Shown here in pieces: positions 9,731 through 19,069 of a stretch of 64,000 bases of DNA (its first letter is position 1; each line of letters starts with the position of its first letter). The DNA is from Microbacterium sp. Its GTDB lineage: Bacteria > Actinomycetota > Actinomycetes > Actinomycetales > Microbacteriaceae. A program made the translations under genes and the position numbers. The notes below the pieces were generated by a model, which was not told the origin of the DNA, searched no databases, and worked only from the letters and a program-made list of their open reading frames with translations. The stretch spans positions 310,001-374,000 of the forward strand of contig PNMM01000001.1 of NCBI GenBank assembly GCA_013823625.1. Reading direction: 5' to 3'.

Positions 9731-10498
9731 CTAGTCGCGCGCGGTCAACACAATCGGCCCGGCAGCGGTGATCGCCACCGTGTGTTCGGCGTGCGCTGCA
9801 CGGGTGCCGGTGCTGCTGCGCAGTGTCCAGCCGTCGTCATCGGTGTAGATCTCGTCGGTGTCGGGAATGAACCACGGCTCGATCGCAATCACGAGGCCTG
9901 CGCGTAGCTTGAGACCCCGGCCGGGCCGGCCATCGTTCGGAACATGCGGGTCGCCGTGCATCGTGCGACCCACTCCGTGGCCACCGAAGTCGAGATTGAC
10001 GGGGTAGCTGGCTTCGGCCGCCACGTCGCCAATCGCGGCAGAGATGTCTCCCATGCGCTTGCCGACGCGAGCCTGCTGGATGCCCGCCGCAAGTGCCCGT
10101 TCGGTCGCGGCGATGAGCGCAAGGTCGTCGGGTCGCGGCGTTCCCACGATGATCGTCGTGGCCGAGTCGCACACCCACCCGTTGACGGATGCAGCGAAGT
10201 CGAGTGACAGCATGTCTCCGTCACGCAGCACATAGTCGTGAGGAAGCCCGTGAAGGGCGGCGTCGTTGACCGAGGTGCAAATCACTTTGCCGAACGGTGA
10301 ACCACCGAACGAGGGGTGGTAGTCGATGTAGCAGCTCGTCGCACCCTCGGCGCGAATCATCTCGTGCGCGAGGGCATCGAGATCGAGCAGGTTCACGCCG
10401 ACGTCGGCCGCAGCACTCGTTGCGCTGATGACGCTCGCGACGAACCGGCCCGCCGGTCGCATCTGGTCGATTTCGGCGGGCGTGCGCAGTTCGATCAT
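9731..10498 (-). CDS. map: Methionine aminopeptidase, type I
   Basis: Removes the initiator methionine from new proteins. The 255-residue pita-bread fold is complete, with all five metal ligands in place: D100 and D111 (LSLDFAASVNGWVCDSA), H174 (GHGVGRTMHG), E207 (AIEPWF) and E238 (AEHT), plus the substrate histidine H83. Its start codon directly abuts the stop codon of the TetR gene, so the two form an operon. This is a secondary copy location: actinobacteria often keep another map in the secY-adk region, outside this window. Confidence 0.94.
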   Translation of the reverse strand: MIELRTPAEIDQMRPAGRFVASVISATSAAADVGVNLLDLDALAHEMIRAEGATSCYIDYHPSFGGSPFGKVICTSVNDAALHGLPHDYVLRDGDMLSLDFAASVNGWVCDSATTIIVGTPRPDDLALIAATERALAAGIQQARVGKRMGDISAAIGDVAAEASYPVNLDFGGHGVGRTMHGDPHVPNDGRPGRGLKLRAGLVIAIEPWFIPDTDEIYTDDDGWTLRSSTGTRAAHAEHTVAITAAGPIVLTARD

Positions 10499-11143
10499 TT
10501 ACGTCCTCGGCAGGGGAATGTGGGTGCGCAGGTATGTGCCGCACAAGTCGCGCGTCGCTTCGATGAAGCGAGCATCCCCATTCTTGTCGAGTTGGAACGC
10601 CCGCGTGAGCAGGCCGCTCGCAATCTCGATGGCGACCTCGAGGTGAAAGATCAGATCGTCATCGGGCGTGACGTCATACGTGCGCCCCACTTGGCCAGCA
10701 AACTCGCGCGCGAGAATGGCGTTGTTGCTGAGTTCAGGGTTGATGAAGCGCTGGTCGATGACATCGCCAAAGCGCAGGGCTCGAAAGCCCGGCTCGGAAC
10801 GCGTCATGTCGATGAAGGCGTCGAGCGTGCTGTCGAACGATGACCAGGCTTCAACGGGCGAATTCTCAATGCCGTGCCAGACCCGCTCGAGGTAACGCTC
10901 CATGTTGCGGGCCGCGAGAGCGCGCAACAGCGACTGAATGTTCGGAAAATACCGATAGACGACGCCCACCGATGAGCGCGATCGCAGGGCGACGGCGCTC
11001 GTCGTGACACCGTCAATTCCGGCATCATCGATAAGCGTTGCTGCCGCGTCGAGCAAGAGCGTGATGCGCTCTGAACTGCGCTGCTGCACCGGCTCGGTGC
11101 GCATCACGACACGATCGGTTGCGAGTGCGGTGTGTGCTGTCAT
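10499..11143 (-). CDS. TetR/AcrR-family transcriptional regulator
   Basis: A 214-residue TetR-family protein. The N-terminal helix-turn-helix covers about residues 25-70, with RITLLLDAAATLIDDAG, TTSAVALRSRSSVGVVYRYF and the usual YFPN at the end of the recognition helix; the rest is the helical ligand-binding domain. A strong G-rich ribosome site precedes the ATG. It is transcribed with map downstream and diverges from rplS. Ligand and targets are unknown; self-regulation from the 11144-11349 intergenic region is the default guess. Confidence 0.9.
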   Translation of the reverse strand: MTAHTALATDRVVMRTEPVQQRSSERITLLLDAAATLIDDAGIDGVTTSAVALRSRSSVGVVYRYFPNIQSLLRALAARNMERYLERVWHGIENSPVEAWSSFDSTLDAFIDMTRSEPGFRALRFGDVIDQRFINPELSNNAILAREFAGQVGRTYDVTPDDDLIFHLEVAIEIASGLLTRAFQLDKNGDARFIEATRDLCGTYLRTHIPLPRT

Positions 11144-11349
11144 GTGGAGCCCCCCCAGATCATCCTCTGACTGCTGCTGATTCTATGGTGCCACTGATTG
11201 GGTGAGCGGCGCACAATGTGGCATGATTTCTCTTTGTGCCTCGGCACGGCTCTGCCACAGGGGAGCCGTGAATCTGCGGGTGCCACGCAATTCTTCGAAT
11301 TTCCCCGAAGTCGCGATCGACCTGTGGCGGTTGCAGAGAGCGAATGACC

Positions 11350-11697
11350 ATGCACATCCTCGATCACGTCGACGCCGCCTCACTGCGCAGCGACATTCCC
11401 GACTTCCGCCCCGGCGACACCGTCAAGGTGCACGTCAACATCATCGAAGGCACGCGCTCGCGTATTCAGGTCTTCCAGGGCGTTGTCATTGGCCGCTCGA
11501 ACGAGGGCATTCGCGAGAGCTTCACGGTTCGCAAGGTCAGCTTCCAGGTCGGCGTCGAGCGCACCTTCCCCGTACACTCCCCGGTCATCGACCACATCGA
11601 GGTCGTGACTCGCGGTGACGTTCGCCGCGCCAAGCTCTACTACTTGCGCAACCTGCGCGGCAAGAAGGCCAAGATCAAGGAGAAGCGCGACGCGTAG
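11350..11697 (+). CDS. rplS: 50S ribosomal protein L19
   Basis: L19 lies at the interface between the two subunits. The sequence is a full L19 of about 115 residues: [61 protein letters not shown] and [18 protein letters not shown] use ATG 11350 (MHILDH), the usual family start, with GAGAG about ten bases upstream; an in-frame ATG at 11344 would add two residues. It is followed by a strong hairpin and is probably monocistronic. Confidence 0.95.
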   Translation: MHILDHVDAASLRSDIPDFRPGDTVKVHVNIIEGTRSRIQVFQGVVIGRSNEGIRESFTVRKVSFQVGVERTFPVHSPVIDHIEVVTRGDVRRAKLYYLRNLRGKKAKIKEKRDA

Positions 11698-11715
11698 TTC
11701 GCGTTCCGCACCTCT

Positions 11716-11749
11716 CGAGGGCCTCGTCGATTCGTCGGCGAGGCCCTCG
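11716..11749 (+). terminator. Hairpin terminator after rplS
   Basis: An 11-bp perfect inverted repeat (CGAGGGCCTCG / CGAGGCCCTCG) with a 12-base loop begins 19 bases after the rplS stop and lies before lepB. There is no long T-run, as is usual in high-GC actinobacteria. Confidence 0.65.
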
Positions 11750-11799
11750 GTCGTTCGCGCCCCGCGCGGCCTAGACTGGCGCTGAGCACTTGGGGAGTC

Positions 11800-12552
11800 A
11801 TGACTGAGCACACCACGCCCGCCGCGGGCGGAGCATCCACCGCGGCATCATCGGCCAGCGCATCGGCCAAACCGCCCGTCAGCCGTGGGCGCAGTGTTTT
11901 GCTCTTCTTGCGCGACGTCGTGGTCATCGTTGCCGCGGCCCTGGTCATCTCGTTTCTCATCAAGACCTTCTTGATTCGCTCGTTTTACATTCCGAGCGAA
12001 TCGATGATGGACACCCTGATCAAAGACGACCGCATCATCGTCAACCAGTTGGTTCCTGACGTGATTGGCATCGAGCGCGGAGACGTCGTGGTCTTCGCCG
12101 ACCCGGGCGGGTGGCTTCCTGAGGTCGTTGAGCCTCCGCAATCGCCGTTGGCCGCGGCGAGCGACTGGGTGCTGTCGCTCATTGGGCTGAGCGCCTCTGA
12201 CAGCGACGAGCACTTGGTCAAGCGCGTCATCGGCTTGCCAGGCGACCGCATCGTGTGTTGCAACGACCTCGGGCAGTTGAGCATCAACGGCATTCCGCTC
12301 GATGAGCCCTACGTGCTGCTGCCCGCTGGCACGATCGACGTGAGCGGCCAAGACTTTCAAGAAGATGTGCCCGAGGGCACGCTGTGGGTCATGGGCGACA
12401 ACCGCTACGACTCGGCCGACTCGCGCTTCAACGGCGTCGTACCCATCGACGATGTCGTGGGGCGGGCGTTCGTCATCAGTTGGCCGGTCGACCGCTGGCG
12501 CTGGATCGACAGCTACCCCCTGGTCTTCGACGGGGTCGAGCGCGCCGAGTGA
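11800..12552 (+). CDS. lepB: Signal peptidase I
   Basis: Cleaves signal peptides from exported proteins at the outer face of the membrane. The 250-residue protein has a Ser/Ala-rich cytosolic N-terminus, one transmembrane helix (about 36-55), the nucleophile Ser68 in IPSESMMDTL and the general base Lys141 in LVKRVIGLPGDR, then GDNRYDSADSR (box E). The ATG at 11800 has a GGGGAG ribosome site. rnhB starts 11 bases after its stop, an arrangement conserved in actinobacteria. Confidence 0.95.
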   Translation: MTEHTTPAAGGASTAASSASASAKPPVSRGRSVLLFLRDVVVIVAAALVISFLIKTFLIRSFYIPSESMMDTLIKDDRIIVNQLVPDVIGIERGDVVVFADPGGWLPEVVEPPQSPLAAASDWVLSLIGLSASDSDEHLVKRVIGLPGDRIVCCNDLGQLSINGIPLDEPYVLLPAGTIDVSGQDFQEDVPEGTLWVMGDNRYDSADSRFNGVVPIDDVVGRAFVISWPVDRWRWIDSYPLVFDGVERAE

Positions 12553-12562
12553 GCAACCGGGC

Positions 12563-13222
12563 GTGAGTGTTGCCCCCACTCTCGAGGTCGAGAAGTCGTT
12601 CTTCGATGAGGGTGCCCCCGTCGTCATCGGCGTCGATGAGGTCGGCCGCGGCGCGATTGCCGGTGTTGTCGCGGTGGGCGTCTGCGCGATTCTTCCCTCG
12701 GTGGATGCTCCACCCGTGCACTTGCGCGACAGTAAGCTGCTGAGCCCCGCCCGGCGCGCCGAGGTCGAGCCCCTCGTGCATGCCTGGGCCGCCGCTGTCG
12801 CGGTGGGCGAAGCAGAGCCCGCCGAGATTGACGCGCACGGAATCATCGCGGCGCTCGGTATGGCGGCGCGGCGCGGGCTCATCTCCCTGCACGAGGCCGG
12901 CGTTGACGTCGCGCGCGCGACAGTGCTGCTCGACGGGAGCCACGATTGGCTGACGGGTGCGTTGAGCTCGCCGCCGCGGATCGTCACCCGCGTGAAAGCT
13001 GACCGCGATTGTGCGAGCGTGGCGGGAGCATCCGTCGTCGCGAAGCAGCACCGCGACGCGCTCATGGTGGCCGACCACGAACGCTGGCCGGTGTATGGCT
13101 GGAGCGGCAACAAGGGATACGGCAGCCCCGATCACCTCGCCGCGGTCGCCGCACACGGGCCATCACTCCGTCACCGCGTCACCTGGCTGCGGGAGCCCAC
13201 GCTGCTCGACGGTCTAGACTGA
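12563..13222 (+). CDS. rnhB: Ribonuclease HII
   Basis: Cuts RNA-DNA hybrids, including single ribonucleotides left in DNA. The 219-residue protein shows the RNase HII motifs: GVDEVGRGAIAG (catalytic D25, E26), RDSKLLSPARR, the DGSHDW region with D124, and KADRDCASVAGASVVAK with D147. GTG 12563 is the only in-frame start between the lepB stop and the conserved motif, and gives a short leader. DUF2469 follows after 7 bases. Confidence 0.94.
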   Translation: MSVAPTLEVEKSFFDEGAPVVIGVDEVGRGAIAGVVAVGVCAILPSVDAPPVHLRDSKLLSPARRAEVEPLVHAWAAAVAVGEAEPAEIDAHGIIAALGMAARRGLISLHEAGVDVARATVLLDGSHDWLTGALSSPPRIVTRVKADRDCASVAGASVVAKQHRDALMVADHERWPVYGWSGNKGYGSPDHLAAVAAHGPSLRHRVTWLREPTLLDGLD

Positions 13223-13229
13223 GCGCGCC

Positions 13230-13553
13230 ATGGACGACGAAGAATTCGACGACTACGACCGCGAGGTTGAACTCGCGCTCTACCGCGAGTATCGCGATGT
13301 CGTCTCGCAGTTTCAGTACGTGGTCGAGACCGAGCGGCGCTTCTACCTCGCCAACGAGGTCGAGCAGGTCGTGCGCGATATGGGCGGCGACTTCTACTTC
13401 GAACTCACCCTCAGCGACGTCTGGGTCTGGGATGTCTACCGCGCTGACCGCTTCGTCAAGAGCGTGAAGGTGCTCACCTTCAAAGACGTCAACGTCGAAG
13501 AGCTCGGCAAAAAAGAGCTCAAGCTGCCGAAAGAGCTGGCGCTCGACGAATAG
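13230..13553 (+). CDS. DUF2469 family protein
   Basis: A 107-residue actinobacterial protein of unknown function, with the family's acidic start (DDEEFDDYDREVELALYREY), the YVVETERRFYLANEVE core and the FKDVNVEELGKKELKLPKE ending. It is nearly always found directly after rnhB in actinobacteria, as here, which is the main guide to identity. No catalytic motif is visible. Confidence 0.93.
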   Translation: MDDEEFDDYDREVELALYREYRDVVSQFQYVVETERRFYLANEVEQVVRDMGGDFYFELTLSDVWVWDVYRADRFVKSVKVLTFKDVNVEELGKKELKLPKELALDE

Positions 13554-13654
13554 CGATTCGTCACGCTATTCGTCATACGAACGAAACGTTCTCGGGTTAT
13601 CCTGACTGCCATTCGGCGCTAGACAGATTGCGCCCCGTTTCGAGGCAGATATTC

Positions 13655-16600
13655 ATGACGGCTCCCGCTCGCCGAGTTCGCCGCGCTCTTTCCGTCGTTC
13701 TGATCGCATCTCTCGCTGGTTTCGGGGCGATTGCCGCCACCTCCGCTGCTCAGGCGGTGCCCGCGGCTCCGATCATTCAAGGCCCGCTCGACGACACCCA
13801 GGGGTTCTTCTCGATCTCGGTCGAGCCCGCTCCTCATCCTCTTGAGCAGACCGTCAACGTCTACTACCGGAATGTCGCTGTCGGAGTTGACACCCTTGGG
13901 TGCACCGTCGTTGTGCCGGCGAACACGCCGGCTGGCGACATCTTCCCGTGCGACGTCACGGTGCCGCCGGGAGCCTACGGGTTCTATAGCGCGTTCGCGA
14001 TCGCGACCGACACCGATGGCGATAGTGCTCCCAGCAACACTCTCTCTTCCCTCCGGTACGGCGGTGCGGCAGACCCCGGCTCAATCGTTCTCGCAACTCC
14101 TCTGAACGGCCCCGGCGACCCGATCGATTACTTTTCTGAGGGCGGTGCGGTCACGGTCACCGGCCAAGGGCCCGCCCTCAGCAGCATTGAGCTTTATGGT
14201 TACCCTCTCTCTCTCGGACCGGGAGCGGAACAGTATTTGGGGGGCTCGAGCGTCGACCTCTCCGGCAACTTCTCGATCCCGGCGAGCGTGCCGACCTTCG
14301 GTGATTGGGAAGTCCGCGTTTTGGCCACCGACATCGAAGGCACGTCGATCGACGAGCCGCTTGGCGGCACGTACATCAGTCTTCGTGTTTTCCCTGCCAC
14401 CCCCACCGTTGCTGTCACCCCGCTCGAGGGTGCACTGGAGGTGTCGGTCACCGGTGTCTCCCCGCTCACCGTTGGTGCGGCGCTCACGATTGATGCATAC
14501 ACGGGAGGCATGGATGTCAGGCCGTGCCCCGCATCGTGGGATGGCACTCTGGGGAGTCCTTCCGCCGTTGGACCCGTGGCGACGTGCACGTTGACGAGCA
14601 TCCCGCCGGGTGTTCACCAGCTTGACGCGGTGCATTGGGCCGGTGCAGTTGCCGGGCCGATTCGCGAGGCAGCCGTCTACATTCCGGGCACTCCGACGTT
14701 GACCGTCGACGTCATTCCGGGTGGCGCGATCTACAGCGGCACATTCGATCGCTTTACGACTGCGCTTACCGCGTCAGGCACACAAATTCTCGAGAACCAG
14801 ATTGAAGTGCTCGATTCAATTGGCGATATCCGATGCTTTTCGGCGGTGGACCCCGTCACCGGCGCGTGGTCGTGCTGGACGCCTGAGCCCGCGGGCGACG
14901 AAACGTTCGTCGCGGTCGCGCGCTCGAACGGATTCGCCGATGATCCGAACACTGTGGGCTCGCTCGATGCCTACTACGGAGGGGTGTCGGCGCAATCGGT
15001 GCCTGCCCTCGTGACGATTCCCGCGAGCATTGTTCCGCAGCCGCCCACCATGACCTATCGCTTGGGCGCGGCTTCGATCGACGTTGAAGCCTCCGGCTTG
15101 CCGAACAGTGCCGTCGCAGTGCGGCTCTACCAGGTCGAAGACATCCCCGGCGAGCCCTATCAATATGGCTCTCCGGTCGACGAGTGCGGTCTTCCTGAAC
15201 CCGTCGATGGAGTCGGTTTTCCTCTTGGCCTCGCGCCTACCGCGCCGTCATTCGTCGACAACTGCAGCTTCACGGGCCTCGCGCCCGGAATCTGGAATGT
15301 CTTCTCCTCGCAGTACCTCTACTTCGAGGCCAGCGACAATCGCGATCACTATGTCTTGATTCCGAACGCACCGACCCTGAACGCAACCGTCGCCGACAAC
15401 CGCCGCATTGCCGCGAGCGGTCAAGGCACGCCGGGCTATCGCGTTCTTGTGCGCGAGGTCGGAGGGTCAGCGGGATGCACGGCCACGGTCGCGAGCAGCG
15501 GGGCGTGGAGCTGCTCGGTGACAGCCGCTCCGGGCCAGGTCTCCCTGCGCGCACAGCAGCAGTCTCAAGGCTTCATGGCGACACCACCTATGGGCTTCGG
15601 CTCGGTCGAGTCGTTCGACGGGTATTCGGCCTTCACCGCCCCGGCGGCAGTGGTTGTTCCCCCTCGACCTGCGACGACCCCTGAACCATTGACCTGGACT
15701 CTCAACGGCTACAACGGTGAGCCGCTCACGCCTGGCCAAGTGCTCGACCTCAGTGCCGAAGGCTTGCCTCCGCAGACAGTTGTCGACGTGGAGATTCAAT
15801 CGACCCCTCAGTTTCTGGGGTCGACGACCGCCGATGACCTGGGCGCGATGGCGCTCTCGGTGACGATTCCGCTCGACCTCACCCCGGGCGACCACACTCT
15901 CGTGGCCACCGCAACCCCGCCCGGAAGTGAACCCTCAGTGGTCTCGATTCCTGTCGAGGTCGTGAGCGAGGCTCCCGACAGCGCGCCGGAGCCGGAGGCC
16001 ACGCAACAAGACGGTGCTGATGGCCTTGCGGCGTCGGGGGCAGGGTCAGGGGCGACCGACCGCTCTGATCCCGCTGCTCCGTCGATTCTGACCGACAGCA
16101 TCCCGACCATTCAGCGTGTCTTGAGCGAGCCGTGGGTGGCCGCGGCATCGGGTGGGCTTGCGCTCGCGATTCTGCTGCTCGTGGCGTTTCCCGCTGAGCT
16201 GCTCAACAGCACGCTTTCACGCAACACGGGTCGCCTCGGCCGCTGGGTGGTCGCTCTCGAAGACCGGGCCGATCGCGTGACCGAATGGTTTGCGAGAGTC
16301 TCGCGCACGCGTGCCCTCGCCGCCGCTTTGCTGGTGGGAGTGACCTCGCTCATCTTCGGGTTCGTCGACCCGCAGTATGGCCTTGACCCGGTCTCAGCAC
16401 GCTCAACGCTCTCGCTCGCGATCGGCCTCTTTGCGATCACCTACGTCGCGGCATGGATCACGGGAGCGATCGCGTCGCGAGTGTGGAACGTCGAGACCAA
16501 GATCAGTCTTGAGCCCGTCGCTCTGTTGTTCGCGATTGTCGGTGTCATCGTCGCGCGACTGCTCGAGTTCTCACCGGGCTTCCTCATCGGATTGGTGATT

Positions 16601-17089
16601 GGCCTCGATCTCGTCAGCCGCGTGGGATCGGCGGTGCGTGCTCGCGTCGTGGTGCTCAACACCGGCGTCGTCGTATCTCTTGCTCTCGGCGCGTGGGTTG
16701 GCTACTCCGCTCTCAGCGCGGGATCGACGAGCGAGACTGGCTGGTTCGAGTTGTTGATTCACGACGCGCTGGTGGCGACCACGGCAGAAGGCTTGACCGC
16801 CGCGCTCGCATCGTTGCTTCCGTTGGGCTTCCTCGCTGGCCACGACGTGTTCCGGCACTCGAAGCCGCTCTGGGGCGGAACGTTTATCGTCGTCGCCGCG
16901 CTGTTCTCGTTGATCGTGCTTCCGACGGCCCAGGGCGCCACGGCGAGCGTGGAAGACATGACCTTCTGGATCATCGTTATGGCTGGCTTCGCGGTCGTGA
17001 CACTCGCGATTTGGGCGGTCTTGCACTTCACCGGTCAGCGTGAGTCTGACGATGAGGCGGCCGAACAGCCCCTCGAGACCGTGCGCTAG
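13655..17089 (+). CDS. Large secreted protein with Ig-like repeats and C-terminal polytopic membrane domain
   Basis: A protein of about 1144 residues. A signal peptide (MTAPARRVRRALSVVLI, cleavage near AQA-VPA) is followed by some 750 residues of Pro/Gly/Val/Thr-rich beta modules, at least four ending in a W-x-C / C-x-F signature of Ig-like domains. A low-complexity linker leads to a C-terminal domain with about eight hydrophobic helices (from roughly residue 830), containing LLPLGFLAGHDVF. This resembles actinobacterial FGLLP-motif membrane proteins, though I hold that only loosely. The extracellular part would face outward. ATG 13655 is preferred to a TTG at 13628 because it starts the signal peptide. 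Function unknown. Confidence 0.8.
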   Translation: MTAPARRVRRALSVVLIASLAGFGAIAATSAAQAVPAAPIIQGPLDDTQGFFSISVEPAPHPLEQTVNVYYRNVAVGVDTLGCTVVVPANTPAGDIFPCDVTVPPGAYGFYSAFAIATDTDGDSAPSNTLSSLRYGGAADPGSIVLATPLNGPGDPIDYFSEGGAVTVTGQGPALSSIELYGYPLSLGPGAEQYLGGSSVDLSGNFSIPASVPTFGDWEVRVLATDIEGTSIDEPLGGTYISLRVFPATPTVAVTPLEGALEVSVTGVSPLTVGAALTIDAYTGGMDVRPCPASWDGTLGSPSAVGPVATCTLTSIPPGVHQLDAVHWAGAVAGPIREAAVYIPGTPTLTVDVIPGGAIYSGTFDRFTTALTASGTQILENQIEVLDSIGDIRCFSAVDPVTGAWSCWTPEPAGDETFVAVARSNGFADDPNTVGSLDAYYGGVSAQSVPALVTIPASIVPQPPTMTYRLGAASIDVEASGLPNSAVAVRLYQVEDIPGEPYQYGSPVDECGLPEPVDGVGFPLGLAPTAPSFVDNCSFTGLAPGIWNVFSSQYLYFEASDNRDHYVLIPNAPTLNATVADNRRIAASGQGTPGYRVLVREVGGSAGCTATVASSGAWSCSVTAAPGQVSLRAQQQSQGFMATPPMGFGSVESFDGYSAFTAPAAVVVPPRPATTPEPLTWTLNGYNGEPLTPGQVLDLSAEGLPPQTVVDVEIQSTPQFLGSTTADDLGAMALSVTIPLDLTPGDHTLVATATPPGSEPSVVSIPVEVVSEAPDSAPEPEATQQDGADGLAASGAGSGATDRSDPAAPSILTDSIPTIQRVLSEPWVAAASGGLALAILLLVAFPAELLNSTLSRNTGRLGRWVVALEDRADRVTEWFARVSRTRALAAALLVGVTSLIFGFVDPQYGLDPVSARSTLSLAIGLFAITYVAAWITGAIASRVWNVETKISLEPVALLFAIVGVIVARLLEFSPGFLIGLVIGLDLVSRVGSAVRARVVVLNTGVVVSLALGAWVGYSALSAGSTSETGWFELLIHDALVATTAEGLTAALASLLPLGFLAGHDVFRHSKPLWGGTFIVVAALFSLIVLPTAQGATASVEDMTFWIIVMAGFAVVTLAIWAVLHFTGQRESDDEAAEQPLETVR

Positions 17090-17110
17090 CGGCCTCTCCT
17101 TCACACCAGG

Positions 17111-17151
17111 GCCGGTTCGGTCGCCACCGCAGAGTGAGCGACCGGGCCGGC
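17111..17151 (+). terminator. Hairpin terminator after the large membrane protein
   Basis: A 14-bp inverted repeat (GCCGGTTCGGTCGC with GCGACCGGGCCGGC, two G-T pairs in the stem) lies 22 bases after the stop codon of the 1144-residue protein and before yraN, in the position of a rho-independent terminator without a T-run. Confidence 0.6.
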
Positions 17152-17195
17152 TCTCGTGCTTGCTCCGTGCGGCACCCTGCTCGGCAGGAGGCACC

Positions 17196-17549
17196 ATGGC
17201 ACGCAAAGACGAACTCGGCCGCAGGGGCGAGCAACTCGCGGTTGATCACCTCACCGCGCAGGGCTACACGATCATCGACCGCAATTGGCGGTGCGCGATC
17301 GGCGAGATCGACATCGTTGCGCGGCACGGCTCGACGGCCGTTGTCGTGGAGGTCAAGACCCGGTCGGGAACGGGGTTTGGGCATCCTCTTGATGCCGTCA
17401 CGCCTCGCAAGCTCGCGCGCCTGCGCCGCCTTGCCGGAGCGTGGTGCGAAGCGCATCCGGCCGAGAGCAGCGGGCTACGCATTGACGTCATTGGCGTGAT
17501 CGCCCAGGGCGGCGACGTCACGATCGACCACGTGCGGCAGGCCTGCTGA
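17196..17549 (+). CDS. yraN: YraN/UPF0102 family nuclease-fold protein
   Basis: A 117-residue protein of the UPF0102 family, which has a restriction-endonuclease-like (PD-D/ExK) fold. The family core is clear: LGRRGEQLAVDHL, NWRCAIGEIDIVA (the acidic residue of the site) and VVVEVKTRSG (ExK). The function is not firmly known; linkage to comM and dprA, as here, suggests a DNA-handling role. ATG 17196 has a strong AGGAGG site. Its stop overlaps the comM start (TGATG). Confidence 0.92.
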   Translation: MARKDELGRRGEQLAVDHLTAQGYTIIDRNWRCAIGEIDIVARHGSTAVVVEVKTRSGTGFGHPLDAVTPRKLARLRRLAGAWCEAHPAESSGLRIDVIGVIAQGGDVTIDHVRQAC

Positions 17550-19069
17550 TGGCGGTCGCTCGCACGCTTGCCGTGGCGCTGCACGGTGTCGACGGCGCTC
17601 TCGTTGAGATCGAGGCTGACCTTGCCAACGGGCTGCCCGCCTTCTCGATCATCGGATTGCCCGATGCCGCACTCGGCGAAGCGAAAGACCGCGTGCGCTC
17701 TGCTGCCGTGAACTCAGGCTGTGACCTGCCGGCGCGCAAAGTCACCGTCAATCTCTCGCCAGCGTCGCTGCCCAAACATGGGTCGGGCTTCGACCTCGGT
17801 ATTGCCGTGGCCGCACTCGCCACCACGGGCGTCGTGAGCGCTGAGGCGATTGCCGCCGTGGTGCACGTGGGTGAGTTGTCGCTCGACGGGCGGCTGCGTC
17901 CGGTTGCGGGCGTTCTGCCCGCGGTACTTGCTGCGCGCCGAGCCGGTGCCCGAGCCGTCGTCGTGCCGAGCGGCAACGGCGATGAGGCTCGGCTGGTGCC
18001 GGGCATCCGTGTCATCGCGGCGGCCTCGTTGCGCGAAGTGCTCATCACGCACGGGGCGAGTCTCGACCCGATCGCCGTTGAGCCGCTCGTTGCGCCTGCG
18101 CGTGACGATTCGGTCATCGAAACGGGCGACCTCGCCGACGTCATCGGGCACCCCGAAGCGGTTGAGGCGCTTCAGGTTGCGGCGGCGGGCGGGCATCACA
18201 TGCTCATGCTCGGGCCGCCCGGTGCCGGAAAGACGTTGCTCGCATCGCGACTGCCCGGCCTCTTGCCTGATCTCGAACCGGATGCTGCGGTCGAGGTGTC
18301 GTCGATTCGCTCGCTCGCGGGCCTTCCGCTGGGGTCGTCGCTCGTGTCGCGGCCGCCGCTCGAGTCTCCGCATCACAGTGCCACGATGGCGGCACTCGTC
18401 GGCGGCGGCAGTGGCCTCGTGCGTCCCGGCGCCATCTCGCGCGCGGCACACGGGGTGCTCTTTCTTGACGAGGCCCCTGAGTTCTCGGGCGCTGTGCTCG
18501 ATGCCCTGCGGCAGCCACTTGAGACGGGCGAGATCACCATTCATCGAGCACGAACAACGGCACGCTTTCCCGCGCGATTTCAGCTGGTGCTGGCCGCCAA
18601 CCCGTGCCCGTGTGGTCAGGGGGGCGCGGACGACTGCACGTGCACGCCGATCATGCGCCGCCGTTACTTGGGGCGGCTGTCGGGCCCACTGCTCGACCGC
18701 ATCGACCTGCATCTCACGGTTCGGCGCGTGAGCGTTGCCCAGATGACCGAGGGGGGCAGTGGCGCGGTGACGACGGCGAGCGCTCGAGAACGAGTTGCCG
18801 CCGCGCGACGCCGAAGTCGCGAACGTTGGGGCGCACACGGCTGGGGTCTGACGGCGCAGGTTCCCGGCTCCGTTCTGAGGTCGTCGCCGTGGCGATTGAC
18901 CGCGGGTGATCGCGCGCCGCTCGATCGCGCCCTCGAGCGCGGGGCACTGACCATGCGGGGGTATGACCGTGTGCTGCGCGTTGCGTGGACGCTCGCCGAC
19001 CTTGACGGCGGTGATCGGCCAACGGCCGATCACGTGGGCCGCGCACTGTTCTTGAGAAAGGGAATCTAA
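17549..19069 (+). CDS. comM: ComM/YifB family AAA+ ATPase (Mg-chelatase-like)
   Basis: ComM is a hexameric helicase that promotes branch migration in natural transformation. The 506-residue protein is complete: an N-terminal Lon-like domain (PAFSIIGLPDAALGEAKDRVR, VTVNLSPASLPKHG), the AAA+ core with Walker A GPPGAGKTLLA from residue 221 and Walker B VLFLDEAPEF, NPCPCG, and a C-terminal magnesium-chelatase-like domain ending GRALFLRKGI. It overlaps yraN by one base and its stop touches the dprA start, so yraN-comM-dprA form one operon. Unlike dprA, it is intact. Confidence 0.95.
   Translation: MAVARTLAVALHGVDGALVEIEADLANGLPAFSIIGLPDAALGEAKDRVRSAAVNSGCDLPARKVTVNLSPASLPKHGSGFDLGIAVAALATTGVVSAEAIAAVVHVGELSLDGRLRPVAGVLPAVLAARRAGARAVVVPSGNGDEARLVPGIRVIAAASLREVLITHGASLDPIAVEPLVAPARDDSVIETGDLADVIGHPEAVEALQVAAAGGHHMLMLGPPGAGKTLLASRLPGLLPDLEPDAAVEVSSIRSLAGLPLGSSLVSRPPLESPHHSATMAALVGGGSGLVRPGAISRAAHGVLFLDEAPEFSGAVLDALRQPLETGEITIHRARTTARFPARFQLVLAANPCPCGQGGADDCTCTPIMRRRYLGRLSGPLLDRIDLHLTVRRVSVAQMTEGGSGAVTTASARERVAAARRRSRERWGAHGWGLTAQVPGSVLRSSPWRLTAGDRAPLDRALERGALTMRGYDRVLRVAWTLADLDGGDRPTADHVGRALFLRKGI

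Noticed and set aside
17714-19033. 439-codon minus-strand frame over comM
   Set aside because: Antisense shadow; comM has complete AAA+ motifs.
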